64,000 nucleotides of DNA from Manihot esculenta (GCF_001659605.2 NC_035170.2:22769190-22833189); one strand, 5' to 3'; positions 22,113-35,206 are shown, counted from the first letter of the stretch. The notes: generated from the sequence alone by a model not told the origin. Program-made: numbers and translations.

Positions 22113-25100
22113 GAGGGACACATGGCTCGGGATTGTCCTAGAGCGCCTTTTATGGGCCAGCCCCAGCAGACAGCTTCTGGTAGTGTGGCACAGCCAGCAG
22201 TTCCAGCCACAACTCAGGGCAGTGGCAGAGGTAGAGGGAGAGGGGCAGCCTCTTCTTCTGGTTCCCGAGGTGAAGGTCCATCAGCTCCAGCCAGGATCTT
22301 CACCATGACTCAGCAGGAGGCTAACACATCCAACACCGTGGTGTCAGGTAATCTCGTCATTGGGTGTTCTGATGTGTATGCATTAATGGACCCGGGTGCA
22401 TCTCATTCATTTATTGCTCCGAGAGCCGTTGAGAGGTTGGGTCTGATAGTCTCTGGGTTAGAGTGTCCCCTATGGGTCAGTGGACCCAAGTGTGACCCGT
22501 CGGTGGCAGTGTCAGTCTGCCAGTTCAGTCCAGTTTTTATTGAGGGAAGATGCCTCTCCGCCGACCTTGTGGTTCTAGATTTGACAGACTTTGACGTCAT
22601 TCTAGGGATGGATTGGCTATCTACCCATGGTGCTACCTTGGACTGCAGGGACAAGGTAGTCAGGTTCAGAGATCAGAACGGGTCAGAGGTCGTCTTCAGA
22701 GGAGACAAGAGGGGCACACCTAGAGGTCTGATATCAGCTCTTCAGGCTCGTAGGTTGCTTAGGAAGGGATGTCAGGGGTACTTAGCCCATGTGAGAGAAC
22801 TAGACAGTCAGGTCAGGGAGCCGGCCTCGGTGCCAGTTGTCAGAGAGTTTCAGGATGTTTTTCCGGATGAGCTTCCAGGTATACCACCTGCTAGGGAGAT
22901 AGAGTTCGAGATAGAGTTGGTGCCTGGAACTAGACCGATCTCTATCCCTCCCTACAGGATGGCCCCAGCCGAGTTAAAGGAGTTGAAAGAACAGTTGCAA
23001 GAGCTGGTAGAAAAGGGTTTCATCCGACAGAGTACCTCACCTTGGGGTGCTCCGGTCTTGTTTGTGAGAAAGAAGGATGGATCCCTTAGACTTTGTATCG
23101 ACTACAGGCAGTTGAACAAAGTCACTACCAAGAATAGGTACCCTTTGCCAAGGATCGATGATCTATTCGACCAGTTAGCAGGAGCAGGTTGTTTCTCCAA
23201 AATAGATCTGAGATCGGGGTACCATCAGCTAAGGATAAGGGATGAAGATGTGCCGAAGACAGCTTTCAGGACCAGATATGGGCATTTTGAGTTCCTTGTA
23301 ATGCCGTTCGGGTTAACCAACGCCCCCGCAGCATTCATGGATCTCATGAACAGAGTATTTAGCCAGTACCTGGATCACTTCGTTATTGTCTTCATAGATG
23401 ATATCTTAGTGTATTCCAGGAATGCAGAGGAGCATGCCCATCATCTGCGGTTGGTCTTGCAGACTTTGAGGGAACATGGCCTGTATGCCAAGTTCTCTAA
23501 ATGTGAGTTCTGGCTGAGGAGCATTTCGTTCTTGGGGCATGTAGTGTCAGAGAATGGGATTGAGGTGGACCCCAAGAAGACAGAAACTGTGGCTAACTGG
23601 CCTAGACCCACTTCAGTGACAGAGATTAGAAGTTTCTTGGGTTTGGCAGGTTACTACAGGAGGTTCGTTCAGGACTTCTCTAAGATAGCAGCTCCTCTGA
23701 CCAGGTTGACCAGAAAGAATCAGAAATTTCTGTGGACCGACCAGTGCGAAGAGAGTTTTGAAGAGCTTAAGAAGAGGTTGACTTCAGCACCAGTTTTAGC
23801 TCTGCCATCTAGTGATGAGGACTTTACGGTCTTTTGTGATGCATCCCATGTGGGACTGGGTTGTGTACTGATGCAGAATGAGAGGGTGATCGCTTATGCT
23901 TCTAGGCAGCTGAAGAAGCACGAGTTGAATTACCCCACACATGACCTGGAGATGGCAGCAGTAATCTTTGCACTCAAGATGTGGAGGCACTACCTCTATG
24001 GGGTTAAATGTGAGATCTTTACAGATCATAAAAGCCTGCAGTACATCCTGAGTCAAAGAGACTTGAATTTGAGACAGAGGAGATGGGTGGAGCTGCTAAG
24101 TGACTATGATTGCAAGATTCAGTATCATCCGGGTAAGGCGAATGTCGTGGCAGACGCCCTAAGCCGGAAGTCACTAGGCAGTTTATCCCACATATGGGCA
24201 GAGAGGAGGCCAGTGGTGAAGGAGTTCTACAAGCTTCTTGAGGAAGGTCTACAGATGGGGTTGTCTGGTACAGGTGCCTTGGTGACCCAGATGAGAGTAG
24301 CACCCGTGTTTCTGGAGCAGGTGGCTCAGAAACAGCATGAGAACCCGGAGTTAGTGAAGATTGCTAGGACTGTTCAGTCAGGCAATGATAGTGAGTTCAG
24401 ATTCGACAGCAAGGGGATCCTCCGCTATGGGAGTCGATTATGTGTACCAGATGACATTGGGTTAAAAGGAGACATTATGAGAGAGGCTCATAGTGCAAGA
24501 TACAGCATTCACCCCGGAGCCACCAAGATGTATCAAGATTTGAAGAAAGTTTATTGGTGGCCAGCGATGAAGAAAGAAGTGGCACAGTTCGTGTCAGCCT
24601 GCGAAGTGTGTCAGAGGGTGAAGCTGGAACATCAGAAGCCGGCTGGAATGCTTAACCCGCTACCTATTCCAGAATGGAAATGGGAAAATATAGCTATGGA
24701 CTTCGTAGTGGGGTTACCGGCGGCGTCCAACAGAGTGGACTCCATATGGGTGATCGTGGACAGACTCACCAAATCTGCTCACTTCATTCCTGTCAGGAGT
24801 GGCTACTCTGTGGACAAGTTGGCGCAGGTATATGTGGATGAGATCGTCAGGCTGCATGGGGTTCCTGTTTCGATAGTGTCAGATAGAGGGCCCCAGTTCA
24901 CCTCTAGATTTTGGCGGAGTCTGCAGAATGCCATGGGTACTAGGTTGGATTTCAGTACTGCCTTCCACCCCCAGACTGATGGACAGTTAGAGAGGACCAT
25001 CCAGACCATAGAGGATATGCTCAGAATGTGTGTGCTGGACTTTGGCGGTTCTTGGAGGCAGCATCTACCTTTGGTGGAGTTTGCCTACAATAACAGCCAT

Positions 25101-25733
25101 CATGCTAGCATCGGGATGGCTCCATATGAAGCTTTATATGGGAGGAAGTGCAGGTCACCTGTTTGCTGGGAAGAAGTTGGAGAAAAGGCCTTGGCAGGGC
25201 CTGACCTTGTTGAGATCACCAGCAGGGTAGTACCCATAATCAGAGAAAGGATCAAGACTGCTGCAAGCAGACAGAAGAGCTATGCAGACGTCCGCAGGAG
25301 ACAGTTAGAGTTTCAGGAGGGGGATCTGGTATTGCTCAAGGTGTCTCCAATGAAGGGAGTGGTTCGTTTCGGGAAGAAAGGTAAACTAGCCCCACGATAC
25401 ATCGGACCCTTTGAAATCTTCCAAAAGATTGGGAATGTGTCGTACAAGCTGGATTTACCTGCTTCAATGGAAAGAATCCATCCGGTTTTCCATGTTTCAA
25501 TGTTGAGGAAGTTTGTGTCAGATCCGAGCAAGGTTCTTAGTGAGCCTGATGTGGAGGTCCAAGAGGATCTCACCTATGTTGAACAGCCAGTACGGATCAT
25601 AGACACCCAGATCAGAAAGTTAAGAAACAAGGAAATCTCGATGGTGAAAGTCTTGTGGAACCACCACAACTTGGAAGAATGCACTTGGGAGACACGGGAG
25701 TCTATGCTCCAGCAGTACCCTCATCTCTTTTAA
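22113..25733 (+). CDS. Chromovirus pol: protease, RT, RNase H, integrase, chromodomain
   Basis: The frame is the same as gag after the TAG and is open for 1206 codons plus a stop (first ATG at 22122). Numbered from that methionine, the protease motif DPGASHSF starts at Asp90. RT follows with [35 protein letters not shown] and the catalytic FIDDILVYS. RNase H has [13 protein letters not shown] and [10 protein letters not shown]. Integrase has the H2C2 finger ([28 protein letters not shown]), [26 protein letters not shown] and [13 protein letters not shown]. The C terminus has [13 protein letters not shown] and a chromodomain-like end with [16 protein letters not shown]. Such domains target integration to heterochromatin. 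All catalytic motifs look intact. Confidence 0.95.
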   Translation, partial: EGHMARDCPRAPFMGQPQQTASGSVAQPAVPATTQGSGRGRGRGAASSSGSRGEGPSAPARIFTMTQQEANTSNTVVSGNLVIGCSDVYALMDPGASHSFIAPRAVERLGLIVSGLECPLWVSGPKCDPSVAVSVCQFSPVFIEGRCLSADLVVLDLTDFDVILGMDWLSTHGATLDCRDKVVRFRDQNGSEVVFRGDKRGTPRGLISALQARRLLRKGCQGYLAHVRELDSQVREPASVPVVREFQDVFPDELPGIPPAREIEFEIELVPGTRPISIPPYRMAPAELKELKEQLQELVEKGFIRQSTSPWGAPVLFVRKKDGSLRLCIDYRQLNKVTTKNRYPLPRIDDLFDQLAGAGCFSKIDLRSGYHQLRIRDEDVPKTAFRTRYGHFEFLVMPFGLTNAPAAFMDLMNRVFSQYLDHFVIVFIDDILVYSRNAEEHAHHLRLVLQTLREHGLYAKFSKCEFWLRSISFLGHVVSENGIEVDPKKTETVANWPRPTSVTEIRSFLGLAGYYRRFVQDFSKIAAPLTRLTRKNQKFLWTDQCEESFEELKKRLTSAPVLALPSSDEDFTVFCDASHVGLGCVLMQNERVIAYASRQLKKHELNYPTHDLEMAAVIFALKMWRHYLYGVKCEIFTDHKSLQYILSQRDLNLRQRRWVELLSDYDCKIQYHPGKANVVADALSRKSLGSLSHIWAERRPVVKEFYKLLEEGLQMGLSGTGALVTQMRVAPVFLEQVAQKQHENPELVKIARTVQSGNDSEFRFDSKGILRYGSRLCVPDDIGLKGDIMREAHSARYSIHPGATKMYQDLKKVYWWPAMKKEVAQFVSACEVCQRVKLEHQKPAGMLNPLPIPEWKWENIAMDFVVGLPAASNRVDSIWVIVDRLTKSAHFIPVRSGYSVDKLAQVYVDEIVRLHGVPVSIVSDRGPQFTSRFWRSLQNAMGTRLDFSTAFHPQTDGQLERTIQTIEDMLRMCVLDFGGSWRQHLPLVEFAYNNSHHASIGMAPYEALYGRKCRSPVCWEEVGEKALAGPDLVEITSRVVPIIRERIKTAASRQKSYADVRRRQLEFQEGDLVLLKVSPMKGVVRFGKKGKLAPRYIGPFEIFQKIGNVSYKLDLPASMERIHPVFHVSMLRKFVSDPSKVLSEPDVEVQEDLTYVEQPVRIIDTQIRKLRNKEISMVKVLWNHHNLEECTWETRESMLQQYPHLF

Positions 25734-25830
25734 GGTTAGATCCCTATATGTTGATGTGCTAGGTATGTATGTTATGTTTTATGCCATGCCTTGTGTACTA
25801 GTTGAGGTACATTCGGGGACGAATGTTCTT

Positions 25831-25843
25831 AAGGGGGGGAGAA
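25831..25843 (+). promoter_or_regulatory. Chromovirus polypurine tract
   Basis: AAGGGGGGGAGAA abuts the 3' LTR and would prime plus-strand DNA synthesis. Confidence 0.9.
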
Positions 25844-28056
25844 TGTAATACCCGGCTAGACTCCGGTATCGGAATTCCTACCGTCCGGTGGAATCTCGGA
25901 TGTCGGAAGCCTCTAGTAGGGTAGAAACATGTTTTCATAAAATGTTTTAAGGCATTTCATGGTTTTAAGCATGAAAATTTAATGAGTTTTTGCATGAAAA
26001 GTATTTGGAGGAAAACCCAGGTTCGGCCGCCGAAAGTCAAGTTCGGCCGCCGAACATGCATGCGTTTTGGAGGCACGTTAGGCCCCGAAAGCATGAGTGA
26101 GGGAAGTTCAGGTTCGGCCGCCGAAATTCAAGTTCGGCCGCCGAACATGGCAGGCATGCGGAGGCAAGTTCGGCCCCCGAACGTGGCCTGGCCAGCCACT
26201 ATAAAAGGGTCACTTAGCCGAAATGGGCGAGCTTTCTCCCATTTTCGGCCACTGCTAGCTTCCGACCTCCCTCTTCCAAATCTAGTGTTCTTCCTTCAAA
26301 TCCCCACCATTTTTCTTGAGTTTTAAGCTTGCATTGAAGGTTTTGAACTTTTGAAACAAGTTTTGGAGCTTTGGGAACTCAGGAGCTCATTTTCGTGGAT
26401 CTCCAAGTTTAGGTCGTCTCCCTCTCGATCTTCAAGAGGTAAGAGCCGATCTTAAGCTCCTTATATGTTTTAAGTAAGTTTTAAGTTGAGTTTATGGGTT
26501 TTGATGACGATTTGAGCAATGTATGTTGTTTGTGTGTGTTTGAAGTGTTGTAGTTGGGGTATTTGATTGTTTGAGACCCCTAGGAACTTGTATGCATGTT
26601 TTAGAACAAGTTTATGCATGATTGGTGAGTTTGGAGGCGAAAATGCTTAAGGGAGCCAAGTTTCTGCCCTTCGGCAGAAACCAGGTTCGGCAGCCGAAGG
26701 AGCTTTCGGCCGCCGAACATAGCTGGAGAGGCAGGCCTTTCGGCTGCCAAAGTTGCCCCCGAAAGGAGACTTTCGTCTCTGTCTGGCACTTTTGGCCGCC
26801 GAAGGTGCCGCCGAACATGCATAAGTTTCGCCTCTGTCTGGGACTTTCGGCCGCCGAACCTGCCGCCGAAAGTGCCCTGTTCAGCCATTTCTTGCATGTT
26901 TTTATGTGATGTTTTCGGGATGTTTTAGGGGGTTTTTGGGGAGTATGTTAGAGTTATGTTTATGTATGTTTGGTCCCTCATTGGAGTCCACCTGTATAGG
27001 TTCGGACCCGAGGAACCGAGGACCTCAGCAGTGAGCCAGCTGCTACAGAGTTTGTCAGAGCTAGCCAGAGGTGAGTGGAATAAACTTTAAGTTTTAAAAT
27101 AAACGAAATATGAATTTTGAGCATGATCCATGCATCATGAATGCCATGAGATATAGTAGGTTGCTTGCATTAGTATTCACGAATATGTTGCATTGCATTT
27201 ATGATGTTGATGTGGATTGGTCATTGGATGATCCTTTAGTCCTCATATGATATGATGATGTTATGGCATGATATGGTATGGAAGTCCAGGTTGTACCCAT
27301 TCTACGTCCCTGGCACGATGTAAGAGGAAGTCCAGGTTGTACCCATTCTACGTCCCTGGCACAGTTGGACTGTATGATATGTTATGTTAAGGGAAAGACC
27401 GGTTGTACCCATTCTACGTCCCGGCACAGTTGGACTATGTAGAGGACTATAGGTGACAATACCATCCGAGATGTGATTTGTTGTGATGTGTTGCATTACA
27501 TAATGGCATGAGATTTTAATTATATGTTTTCACTATTCTGCTCACTGGGCTTTGTAGCTCACCCCTCTCCCCTAACCCCAGATGTGCAGGTACAGGGTAG
27601 ACCAGGAGGTTAGCCAGAGTTTTGAAGTATGTTTATGTAATAGTTAGACTGTGGACATGACAATTGTATTATGATATAATGTAAGAGATTTCAGTATGTA
27701 TGTAATGAGGTATATTGAGGTTATAGATGTGCTTGACCCTATGAGTATTGTAATCCCTTTGATGCATGATCTTAGATATTTGATGATACAGATGTAAGCC
27801 AACTCATCTCATGATGTATTTGCCCATTGGGGCATTGTTGAGATCCCACAGAGGGGTCATGTTTATGGTTATGTAATGTATGTTCAGGTTGAGTTGGATG
27901 TATGAAAGAAAGGTTTTAAATTTTTATGTATTTCCTTGATCATGTATGGGATTAATCAGGTTTCCAGGATGTATGTTTGGCTTGCTACGGGTCCCGGCGG
28001 CCTTAAGTCGACCCGGATCCTAGCGCCGGTAGCGGTCCGATTTTCGGGTCGTTACA
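25844..28056 (+). repeat. Chromovirus 3' LTR (2213 bp)
   Basis: Nearly identical to 18305-20517 and of the same length. Differences I noted include T/C in the first 20 bases, G/T within one TTCGGC...GAAAGT block, and A/G near the end (GCCGATAG against GCCGGTAG). It ends GTTACA before CTTGA. Its TATA box lies at about 26200. Confidence 0.95.
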
Positions 28057-28061
28057 CTTGA

Positions 28062-28791
28062 GACCCTTCGCAAGGTGGAAATCAATATACCTCTACTTGA
28101 TGCCGTTAAGAAAATTCCAAGGTATGCCAAATTTCTCAAAGAGCTATGCACAAATAGGAGGAAACTTGCTGAACGTGAAAAGGTAAGTGTGGGGGAGTGT
28201 GTTTCAGCTGTCATCCAAAGGAAACTTCCAACCAAATGCAAGGATAGAGGAATGTTCGCGGTTTCATGCAAAATAGGCAATGTGGGAATAAAGAAGGCCA
28301 TGTGTGACCTTGGAGCTTCAATAAATGTCATGCCTCTTTCCATTTTTAACTTGTTGAATGTAGGTACACTCAAGGGCACCAGCATAGTGATCCAATTGGC
28401 TGACCGATCTGTTGTCTACCCCAAGGGAGTGCTAGAAGATGTGTTGGTGCAAGTTGACCAACTAGTATTTCCAGCAGATTTTTATGTAATTGACATGGAG
28501 GAAGACAAGAGCAACACAACCTCTGATATTTTACTTGGGAGACCATTCTTAAGCACAGCAAGAACTAAAATTGATGTGCATGATGGCACATTGACCATGG
28601 AGTTTGAAGGGGAAATTATCAAATTTAATGTTTATGATGCCATGAAATTCCCCAATGATGTTTCTCCTGTTTATGGCCTTGATGTTATTGATGATTTAAG
28701 TCAAGAAATTTTTGATTGTGATCAAGAAAACTTACTTTATGAAGGTCTTTGCTGGAGGGAAGAAGTGGACAGCAACACCGATACAGACTAG
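28062..28791 (+). pseudogene. Athila gag end and aspartic protease
   Basis: This continues the gag frame beyond the nested insertion (TLRKVEINIPLLDAVKKIPR, a conserved Athila block). The retropepsin region follows: GNVGIKKAMCDLGASINVMP, with the active-site motif DLGA in place of DTGA or DSGA, then DILLGRPFLSTARTKID. The DLGA variant is usual in this lineage. The frame ends at TAG (28789-28791), but the same phase stays open into the RT region. The stop is therefore either a lesion or a translational boundary; I favour a lesion. Confidence 0.87.
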
Positions 28792-31700
28792 ATGGAGTAC
28801 TGTTCACAGCTGGTGGCGGGTGATTTGCCCAAATCACCAAACGATCTGCCCAAATCACTGGGGCAGACAGACACAACAGAGAGTGATTTGCCCAGATCAC
28901 CAGATAATCTGCCCAAATCACAGCCCAAATCAGACAGCAAACAGCAGAAATCAGAACAGGCAGCAGATACACCAGATCTGAAACCCTTGCCCAGCCATCT
29001 CAAATATGCCTTCTTAGGGGCTGAAAATACACTTCCAATTATTATTTCCAATCAGCTCAGTCCACAAGAAGAAGAAAAACTCCTAGAGGTGTTGAGAAAA
29101 CACAAGAGGGCAATTGGGTGGACCTTGGAGGACATCAAAGGCATATCACCCTCAACATGCATGCATCGGATACTTATGGAGGATGAGTGCAAACCTGTTC
29201 GTGAGGCTCAAAGAAGGCTGAATCCACCAATGATGGAGGTTGTGAAGAAAGAAATAGTAAAACTTTTAGATATTGGGGTAATCTACCCCATTTCTGACAG
29301 TAAATGGGTGAGTCCCATCCATGTGGTACCAAAGAAGACAGGTATTACTATTGTCCCCAATTCTGAAGGAGAGTTAGTACCCACTCGTGTGCAAAATGGG
29401 TGGAGAGTTTGCATGGATTACAGGAAGCTCAACACAGCCACAAGGAAGGACCACTTTCCCTTGCCATTTATGGATCAAATGCTTGAAAGACTTGCTGGGA
29501 AAAGTCATTACTGCCTCCTTGATGGATATTCAGGATTTTATCAAATCCCCGTTGCACCTGAAGATCAAGAGAAGACCACTTTCCCATGTCCATTTGGCAC
29601 CTTCGCATTTAGGAGGATGCCCTTCGGTCTTTGCAATGTACCAGCCACTTTCCAAAGGTGCATGATGAGTATTTTTTTTCTGATTGTGTGGAGAAAATTA
29701 TTGAAGTCTTCATGGATGACTTTACGGTGTATGGCAACTCATTCAATGAATGCCTTTCCAACTTGGAGACGATACTTCAAAGGTGTTTGGAGACAAATCT
29801 AGTTCTCAACTACGAAAAATGCCACTTCATGGTCAGCCATGGCTTAATCTTAGGCTATATTGTTTCAGCAAAAGGGATTGAGGTGGACAAAGCTAAAATT
29901 GACACCATCAAAAATCTGCCCTACCCAACTAGCATTAGGGAGATTCGATCATTCCTTGGACATGCTGGTTTTTACAGGAGGTTCATCAAGGATTTCTCCA
30001 AGATAACTCAGCCTTTGTGCAGGTTATTACAGCAGGATGTTCCATTCAAATTTGATGACATCTGCAAAACAGCTTTTGATTTGATCAAATCACTGCTGAT
30101 TTCTGCCCCAGTCATCCAGCCACCTGACTGGACCCTTCCATTTGAGATCATGTGCGATGCCAGCAACTTTGCTGTAGGTGCAGTGTTGGGACAGCGTGTA
30201 GGTAACTCTCCTCATGTCATTCACTATGCCTCACGCACTCTAGATGCTGCCCAATGCAATTATTCAACCACAGAAAAAGAGTTGCTAGCTGTTGTGTTTG
30301 CATTGGAGAAATTTCGGTCCTATCTACTTGGGACCAAGGTGATTATTTACTCAGACCATGCTGCATTGAGGTATTTAATCAAGGAAAAGGAGTCCAAACC
30401 AAGGCTAGTACGTTGGATATTGTTGCTACAAGAGTTTGACTTGGAGATTCGTGACAAGAAGGGAAAAGAGAACCTTGTAGCTGATCACCTCAGCAGAATT
30501 CTGACCGAGATGGAGACCTGCCCCATCAATGAAAAATTCCCTGATGAACACCTCTTTGCAGTCCAAGAAGAGGAACCATGGTATGCTGATATTGTTAATT
30601 TCCTTGCCACAGGTGATTTGCCCACTGATTTGCCCAAACACATGAGAGACAAGATCAAGAAAGATGCAAGGTATTATGTGTGGGATGAACCTTACCTATG
30701 GAAGCATTGTGCAGACCAAGTGATCCGAAGATGCATACCTAACCATGAGATTTCTTCTGTCCTAACTTTCTGCCACTCTTACAGTTGTGGAGGACACTTT
30801 GGGCCACGCAAGACAGCCTTGAAAATACTTGAATGTGGGTTATTTTGGCCTAACATTTTCAGAGATTCTTATTTATTTTGTAGGTCATGTGCAAGATGCC
30901 AACAAACGGGGAACCTTGGCCACCGAAGTGAAATGCCACAAGCACCCATCATGGTGTGTGAAATCTTTGACATATGGGGCATTGACTTCATGGGGCCATT
31001 CCCACCTTCCTTTGGCAACACCTACATACTTCTAGCTGTGGATTATGTGTCCAAGTGGATTGAGGCCAAGGCAACAAGGGCTGATGATGCAAAAACAGTT
31101 TGCGACTTTGTAAAAGCCCACATTTTCTCAAGATTTAGTTTACCCAAAGCCATAATCAGTGACCGAGGCACCCATTTTTGCAACAAGGTAGTAGAAACTC
31201 TCCTCAAGAAGCACCATGTCATCCATAGAACCTCTACTACCTATCATCCTCAAACGAATGGGCTGGCCGAAGTGTCAAATAGGGAGATCAAGTCCATCTT
31301 GGAGAAAACGGTATGCCCAAGTCGCAAGGACTGGAGTGTGCGCCTAAATGATGCCTTATGGGCATATAGAACAGCATATAAAACCCCAATTGGGATGTCT
31401 CCTTATAGGCTGATTTATGGGAAAGCTTGCCATCTACCTGTGGAACTTGAACACAAAGCCTATTGGGCTGTGAAGAGCTGCAATCTTAACGAGAAAGAAG
31501 CTGGGGCCAACAGAAAATTGCAACTTCAAAAGCTTGAAGAGATTCGGCGTGATGCATATGAAGCTTCTTGGGATTACAAAGCAAAGACCAAAGCCTTCCA
31601 TGACAAAAATATCTCCAGAAAATACTTCCAGGTTGGTGATAAGGTCTTACTTTTTGATTCTAGATTCAAATTATTCCCTGGAAAGCTTCGGTCTAGGTGG

Positions 31701-31964
31701 ATTGGGCCATTTTTGGTTGAGCATGTCTATCCACATGGGGCTATTGACATACAGAGTCCACAAACAAGCAAGGTTTTCAAAGTTAATGGACATCGTTTGA
31801 AGAAATTTTATGAAGGATTTACTGTTCATCTCATGGAGGAGGTTCCCTTGGATCCCCCAGCCCCAAACAGCTGGTCAAGACACTGCTGTCCAGCCCAAGA
31901 CAGAAAACAGGGCGCTACTGGGAGGCAGCCCAGAGGTGGTGATTTGCCCAAATCACCGAGGTGA
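28792..31964 (+). pseudogene. Athila reverse transcriptase, RNase H and integrase, one frameshift
   Basis: The first 40 codons are a palindrome-derived linker with several DLPKS and DLPRS repeats. RT begins near 29040 (LSPQEEEKLLEVLRKHK, IGWTLEDIKGISPSTCMHRI), with RVCMDYRKLNTATRKDHFPL and [16 protein letters not shown]. The frame shifts at a T8 run near 29671-29678. The second frame continues with FMDDFTVYG (the YxDD-box equivalent), RNase H ([25 protein letters not shown]), the H2C2 finger ([27 protein letters not shown]), and integrase motifs [20 protein letters not shown] and [16 protein letters not shown]. The last residues are again palindrome-encoded (GDLPKSPR). Confidence 0.92.
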
Positions 31965-32431
31965 TTTGCCCAAATCACTAGGACAGATCATCTGACTGTA
32001 GCATAGTAACAAGTGATTGGGGCAATGATTTGCCCAAATCGACAGGCCAAATCGACAGGGTACATCTCAGACAGAACAAGACCAACCAGGCGGTTGCACA
32101 AAGAAGTGATTTGCCCAGGTGATTTGACCAGATCACCAAGCCAAATCACCAAATCAGCACAGCATCAGAAAAGGGCGTGAACGATACCAGTCAAGCAACT
32201 GCAATGAAGAAGTGATCTGGCCAAGTGATTTGCCCAAATCACTGGCCAAATCACCCTGTCAAGAATCCAGAGAGCCAACATTAAATGATCAGGGCAGTTC
32301 ACCTACCCAAATCACTTTAAGTAATTTTTCTCTTATTTTTTACTTTTTACGCAATCTACTGTTTTCATCTCTTCTTCTTCCAGATTTTCTTCTCCAACCA
32401 CCACTCACCCACCGGCGAACTCAAGACCACC
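31965..32431 (+). repeat. Athila spacer between pol and ORF-1, palindrome-rich
   Basis: No frame here looks coding. The spacer holds at least four copies of GTGATTTGCCCAAATCAC or close variants (31961-31978, about 32022, about 32110, 32225-32242). A further exact copy lies just upstream at 31939-31956, inside the end of pol. A T- and C-rich stretch (32320-32400) precedes the ORF-1 ATG, which would suit a splice acceptor for a subgenomic env-like RNA; this last point is inference. Confidence 0.75.
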
Positions 32432-34083
32432 ATGGTCCGAATCAAGATGATGGCCAAAGGCGGACCCGGCATGTGGCGGCGACTAGGGCTGCCGAGACCC
32501 ATCCCCTCCGACAGTGATGACGACGCATAGGACACCCCTCCACCAGTCCCCACCAGCACTGAAACGCCACCAGCTACTGGAGCAGCGACCGGACGCTCCG
32601 ACTCACTGGACGTCCAGACTTATCGCTGGCGCAAAAAGGCGACGATAACCGAGCCACCACCTTCCTTTTCCACGGTCGCAATGGAAACCCAGGGGGGCGA
32701 AACGCCTTAAGAAGACACCCCTTCTGCTACCCTCGGCCAGAAACGGCCAAGAACGCAGTCATCACCTCTACCGCCGAGCTCAGAGCCAGAACCAGAAACC
32801 CCCATTGCCACACATCCCGCAGGTCACGAGGAAGGTGATATGCCCAGCGATTTGCCCACTGACATGCCCAGCGATTTGCCCGATGACTTGCCAAGTGATG
32901 CGCCCAGCGATATGCCGAGTGATTTGCCCAGCGATCTGCCCAGACCATCATACCCTGATCACATCACTCAGGCCCTGACATTCAACAAAGTTTCTGAGCA
33001 GACCGGGCTGGCCAAAATATCATCTCTTCCATATCATCCAGGTAAGTACATACATCATGGCACCCTCCGCGCACTGAGACTCCCGAACCAGGTATGCTCC
33101 CTCATCTCTACTATTGGTTGGGAGAAATTTTTCTTCCTTCGCATGCCCTCATTCCTTGAACTCACACGTGAGTTCTTCACCACATTTTATTTTGACAGAC
33201 CTGCCATGCACAACCTACACACACCAGGCACTATTGGATTTAGGTTATTGGGGCAGCGATTTCGCTTGTCCCTGCAGGAATTTGGTATTGCCATGGGCTG
33301 TGCATGCCCTCAGTCTACTTGGGACTTCCCTACTGAGTTTAATCCAAGTTCTGCATACTTGGAGTTAAGTGATAATCCCCAGACACATACTCACCCACCA
33401 GGTCTAAGGATCTGTACCTCAGAAACCCCAGCCTGAAATATATCCACAGATTCCTAGCTTACACATTTTCTAGGAGGAAGGATGCTTCCAACATCCTGAC
33501 CAGAACTGAGTTATACATTCTATGGTGCATGCACACACACAGGAAGATCCATCTTGGATATTGGGTTGCTACCCAACTATCCAGCATCATACAGTATAAC
33601 AGGCCCCTGATTTTTGGCCCTTTGATCACTGCCATTGCAGTGAATCTCAAATTATTGCACCCAGCACATACTGACCTCTCCCCCACCCCCAAAACAACTC
33701 CCTTAGACCTTCGCACATTAGATGACATGGGGTTGCTTTGCAAAGTGGGGGATATTTTTTCCATTGCACCTGCAGGTCCCGTAACACCACGCCATGAGCG
33801 TATTTTCAGAAGGAAGAAAGCCAACAAACTCACCACAGCCCAGCAGACAGCCTCCACAGATGCCCCAGCAGATGGGACAACAGGGGAAACAGGGCAGGAA
33901 CCAGCAGAGACAGCACCTCCAGTAGCCCCGCAGCAGGATGCCCATCAGCCACCTGAAGACGAAGCTCCCAAACAGACAGTAGAGGCTCGTCTCAGTAGAA
34001 TTGAGGACCGAATACACAGGATGGAGCACCTATTGAACCTGCTGGTAGACCATTTTCTGCCTCAGCACCGTGACAAACAGTGA
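32432..34083 (+). pseudogene. Athila env-like gene (ATHILA ORF-1 type), three lesions
   Basis: The ATG at 32432 opens a frame broken by TAG (32528-32530) and TAA (32708-32710). After the N-terminal Pro/Thr-rich part comes an acidic repeat, DMPSD/DLPSD-like, at 32840-32945, a relative of the palindrome repeats. The conserved core follows (IGWEKFFFLRMPSFLELTRE, FRLLGQRFRLSLQEFG). A one-base shift near 33380-33440 moves the rest into another frame, which carries RKIHLGYWVATQLSS and LDLRTLDDMGLLCKVGD. The C terminus has a coiled-coil-like segment (RLSRIEDRIHRMEHLLNLL). The role of this plant element gene is unknown. It occupies the env position, but I see no clear signal peptide or membrane segment. 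Confidence 0.82.
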
Positions 34084-35206
34084 TTTGACCAGTGATTTGC
34101 CCAAATCACTAGCCAAATCACCAACAGGCCAGGAAGTCCATTTCCCTTTCCTTCTTAATTCTTTTACATATAGGCTTACACATTGAGGACAATGTTTGCA
34201 ATAGGTGTGGGGGTGTTTGGAGAACATTTTGCACAGTCTTCACCATGTTTAGTTTTCTTTTACATTTTTTTTGTTTCTTTTTGCATTAGTTTTACCTCTT
34301 TCACACACCAGAAAATTTTTCTTCCACACATATGCACACACATACAGAGTTTTGTTTTTAAGCCTATTGCTCTACTCAGCATAGATGACTAAGACAAAAG
34401 AGCTTCTTACCTCATGATCCCATTAAATTATCCAACCCTTTAAACCTAAATTGAACCATGCACAGTGTGTAGCCTTTACTTAGGAAAATTTTTTTCTTGA
34501 ATTGAGTTCTTAAAACTGCTGTGGCCAATAGGAAAGGAAAATAAAATCCATGCAATAAAAAGTTAGTGTAATTCTCTTTGAGTTGATTTGCCCAAATTGT
34601 TATAAAAAGGAAAAAGAAAAAGAAAAACTCAGCAAATCAAAAAGCACAAAACACAACCTGTTCCTATGATCTAAGGCTATGAACTGAGCTAATAGTCATT
34701 TAGACAAGTGACCAACTGAGTAACCGGAGGTGTATTACCCATGTGCACCGTCGCGTAAAAAGGTTGATGACTTTTTCAAGCATAAAAATAAAGTTTTGAT
34801 GGTCTAAGATTATGAACAGAGCTAGTAGCCACTTGGACAAGTGACCAACTGAGTAACCGGGGGTGTATCACCCATATGCACCATCGCGTAAAAAGGTTGG
34901 TGATTTTTTCAGGCAAGGATAAAAAGTGCTGGTAATTAAAAATGCTTAAAATAGGGCAAGTCACTCTTAAGGGATTGCATTAAACCTAATATAAAAGAAT
35001 AAGCATGATCAAATCAAAAACTTTCCCTTGGCCATGGTGAGTGATAGGAAACAAGGAAAGAAGGGGACAACCTTAGTACATGCATCCTACACTGTAGTGT
35101 TTCAAATTAGGAGTCTAGGGGGGCTGATTAAGTGGTATTTAGGCTCAAAAGAAAAGGGGGGCTTGATTGGCTAAGTTATTTGTTGCTTGAGGACAAGCAA
35201 AAGGCT
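34084..35206 (+). other. Athila 3' untranslated region
   Basis: Non-coding DNA between ORF-1 and the purine tract. It starts with an exact GTGATTTGCCCAAATCAC (34092-34109) and contains a conserved CACATTGAGGACAATG block (about 34181-34196), also seen on the minus strand near 13720. A 130-bp tandem duplication (34666-34925) and AT-rich filler complete it. Confidence 0.75.
34666..34925 (+). repeat. Two-copy tandem repeat, unit about 130 bp
   Basis: Both copies contain GACAAGTGACCAACTGAGTA and later CGCGTAAAAAGGTTG. They differ by scattered substitutions. The position, upstream of the polypurine tract, fits the variable tandem repeats often found in 3' UTRs of plant Ty3/gypsy elements. Confidence 0.88.

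Larger units (their letters stand above)
18305..28056 (+). mobile_element. Young Tekay/Del-type chromovirus (Ty3/gypsy) nested in Athila
   Basis: Two LTRs of 2213 bp each, a tRNA-Met primer-binding site, gag, a long pol frame ending in a chromodomain, a polypurine tract and perfect CTTGA duplications form a structurally complete 9752-bp element. By eye the LTRs differ at about a dozen positions (about 0.5%), far fewer than the host element's LTRs. This is direct evidence that it arrived later. The only coding lesion I see is a TAG inside the gag zinc knuckle. Lineage placement (Tekay/Del) rests on the C-terminal chromodomain and the long LTR and is probable rather than certain. Confidence 0.95.
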
